Of a DNA stretch of 64,000 bases, positions 63,403 through 64,000 are shown one piece after another (the first letter of the stretch is position 1; every line of letters begins with the position of its first letter). Origin of the DNA: Bacteroidales bacterium (GTDB lineage Bacteria; Bacteroidota; Bacteroidia; Bacteroidales; P3); assembly GCA_017449975.1 (NCBI GenBank), contig JAFSYK010000021.1, positions 1-64,000 of the forward strand, written 5' to 3'. A program made the position numbers and the translations under genes. The notes beneath the pieces were generated by a model. It saw only the letters and a program-made list of their open reading frames with translations. It was not told where the DNA came from and did not search any database.

Positions 63403-63567
63403 TCACAACCGCCTAATATGGATTTTCCACAACGAAAGAGGCCCTAGTCTGTACTGGCCGGAAATGTTCTTCCCCAGCATCCGAAACGAGCACAAATGGC
63501 CACCAATGGTGATACGCTTGTAAAATGATACACCGCCCTCGACAAATTCGAACAGAGGTCGAACCAT
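63403..63567 (-). CDS. Possible small protein of 54 aa
   Basis: The minus-strand frame reads MVRPLFEFVEGGVSFYKRIT and on to a TGA at 63403. It has a protein-like composition but no recognisable family. A plus-strand frame of 44 residues (MIYIIHNRLIWIFHNERG at 63389-63523) covers the same bases, so the coding strand is uncertain. It could also be a decayed fragment like its neighbour. Confidence 0.25.
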   Translation of the reverse strand: MVRPLFEFVEGGVSFYKRITIGGHLCSFRMLGKNISGQYRLGPLSLWKIHIRRL

Positions 63568-63590
63568 ACCTTTCTCCCCACTTCACATTG

Positions 63591-64000
63591 TTATGGCATA
63601 GTGTAGCCATACTCAAAATGCCTATTATTATCCTGTTGAATCTCGATATTCATCCCAATAAAGAAACGTTTCAAAGGAGTGTATTCGGTCTCACTATATT
63701 TTCTAACCATCCATTGTTCTTCACCCTCGTATTTATCCCACTTGTAATAGTAGTCATGAATAGTTGAATTATCAGGAAAGTCAGCAACCATCTGGGGTTT
63801 GTTGGATTCCCATGATTCGTTTCGCTCATAATATGGCAAGTCAAAACTTGACCTGTCACCCTTCAGAATGAATTCAAAAGCCTCCTGATATGATCTGATT
63901 TCTTTAAACAGACGCCTTCCGACTTCTTCTAAATATCCATCGAAATGAATAGAAGATGTCATGACATTGTCATTGATAATCAGATTGCACTCGGTGTCAT
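63591..64000 (-). CDS. Hypothetical protein, 3' part of a gene that runs off the window
   Basis: The minus-strand frame is open from the window edge to the stop at 63591, giving at least 136 residues. The first visible residues DTECNLIINDNVMTSSIHFD continue without a stop into the internal ATG at 63962, so the gene almost certainly starts outside the window. The sequence is rich in charged and aromatic residues (DYYYKWDKYEGEEQWMVRKYSETEY) and looks soluble; no signal peptide or known motif is seen. Codon use is more AT-rich than the window average, like the other bases after 63.1 kb. Confidence 0.65.
   Translation of the reverse strand, partial: DTECNLIINDNVMTSSIHFDGYLEEVGRRLFKEIRSYQEAFEFILKGDRSSFDLPYYERNESWESNKPQMVADFPDNSTIHDYYYKWDKYEGEEQWMVRKYSETEYTPLKRFFIGMNIEIQQDNNRHFEYGYTMP

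Noticed and set aside
63389-63523. Plus-strand 44-codon frame MIYIIHNRLIW
   Set aside because: Too short and opposite to an equally open minus-strand frame; no motif supports it over the other.

Overview
The window comes from a member of the Bacteroidota, most likely an uncultured gut- or rumen-type Bacteroidales. This rests on proteins ending in type IX secretion system (T9SS) C-terminal sorting domains, many small lipoproteins with a Bacteroidota-style lipobox, methylmalonyl-CoA mutase small subunit, a GSCFA protein, a BatA-like protein and the imelysin/di-haem oxidoreductase/porin cluster. Many genes also carry the Bacteroidota-type -7 promoter box TAnnTTTG. Coding DNA is GC-rich and intergenic DNA is AT-rich. 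I cannot name a genus.

Layout. 1-1.85 kb: the start of a secreted protein and two paralogous toxin-antitoxin modules, each near a palindromic CACGAAT repeat. 1.85-6.0 kb: a minus-strand operon of porin, imelysin lipoprotein and di-haem oxidoreductase, probably for iron. 6.0-7.1 kb: no gene, but a GC-rich higher-order repeat array. 7.1-20.3 kb: a 3,916-residue T9SS cargo protein followed by tilS. 20.4-24.3 kb: ruvB, hutI, lolD-like and rlmB. 24.4-26.5 kb: universal stress protein and an HI0933-family flavoprotein. 26.6-32.8 kb: ABC-F, TonB and AddA-like helicase-nuclease. 32.9-38.0 kb: mutA without mutB, an LptF/LptG permease, sufE, a SufT-like protein and a DppC-like permease. 38.1-44.5 kb: small lipoproteins, recJ, ettA and a 162-bp MITE. 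44.5-51.5 kb: dnaE, GSCFA, ddl, a two-repeat lipoprotein and tRNA-Cys. 51.7-56.1 kb: a repeat-rich T9SS protein and a beta-helix protein. 56.3-62.2 kb: an ABC-2 exporter pair, BatA-like, nth and an endonuclease/exonuclease/phosphatase protein. 62.3-64 kb: aroE, an aminotransferase remnant and an unrecognised gene that runs off the edge.

The most unusual feature is dispersed through the whole window: about 30 short arrays of 7-, 8- or 9-bp degenerate tandem units. They fall into a few recurring families (CTCAATT, TTAACTAC, AATCTAGAT, TTATTGGAC, GACCTATAA and others). They fill many intergenic gaps, supply stop codons and C-terminal tails to several genes, and sit in frame inside conserved enzymes (TilS, HutI, DnaE, Ddl, AroE, GSCFA, porin). 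In every genic case the CTCAATT family lies in the one orientation that does not create a TGA stop. This looks like an active, poorly described repeat-spreading process and is my main candidate for something new.
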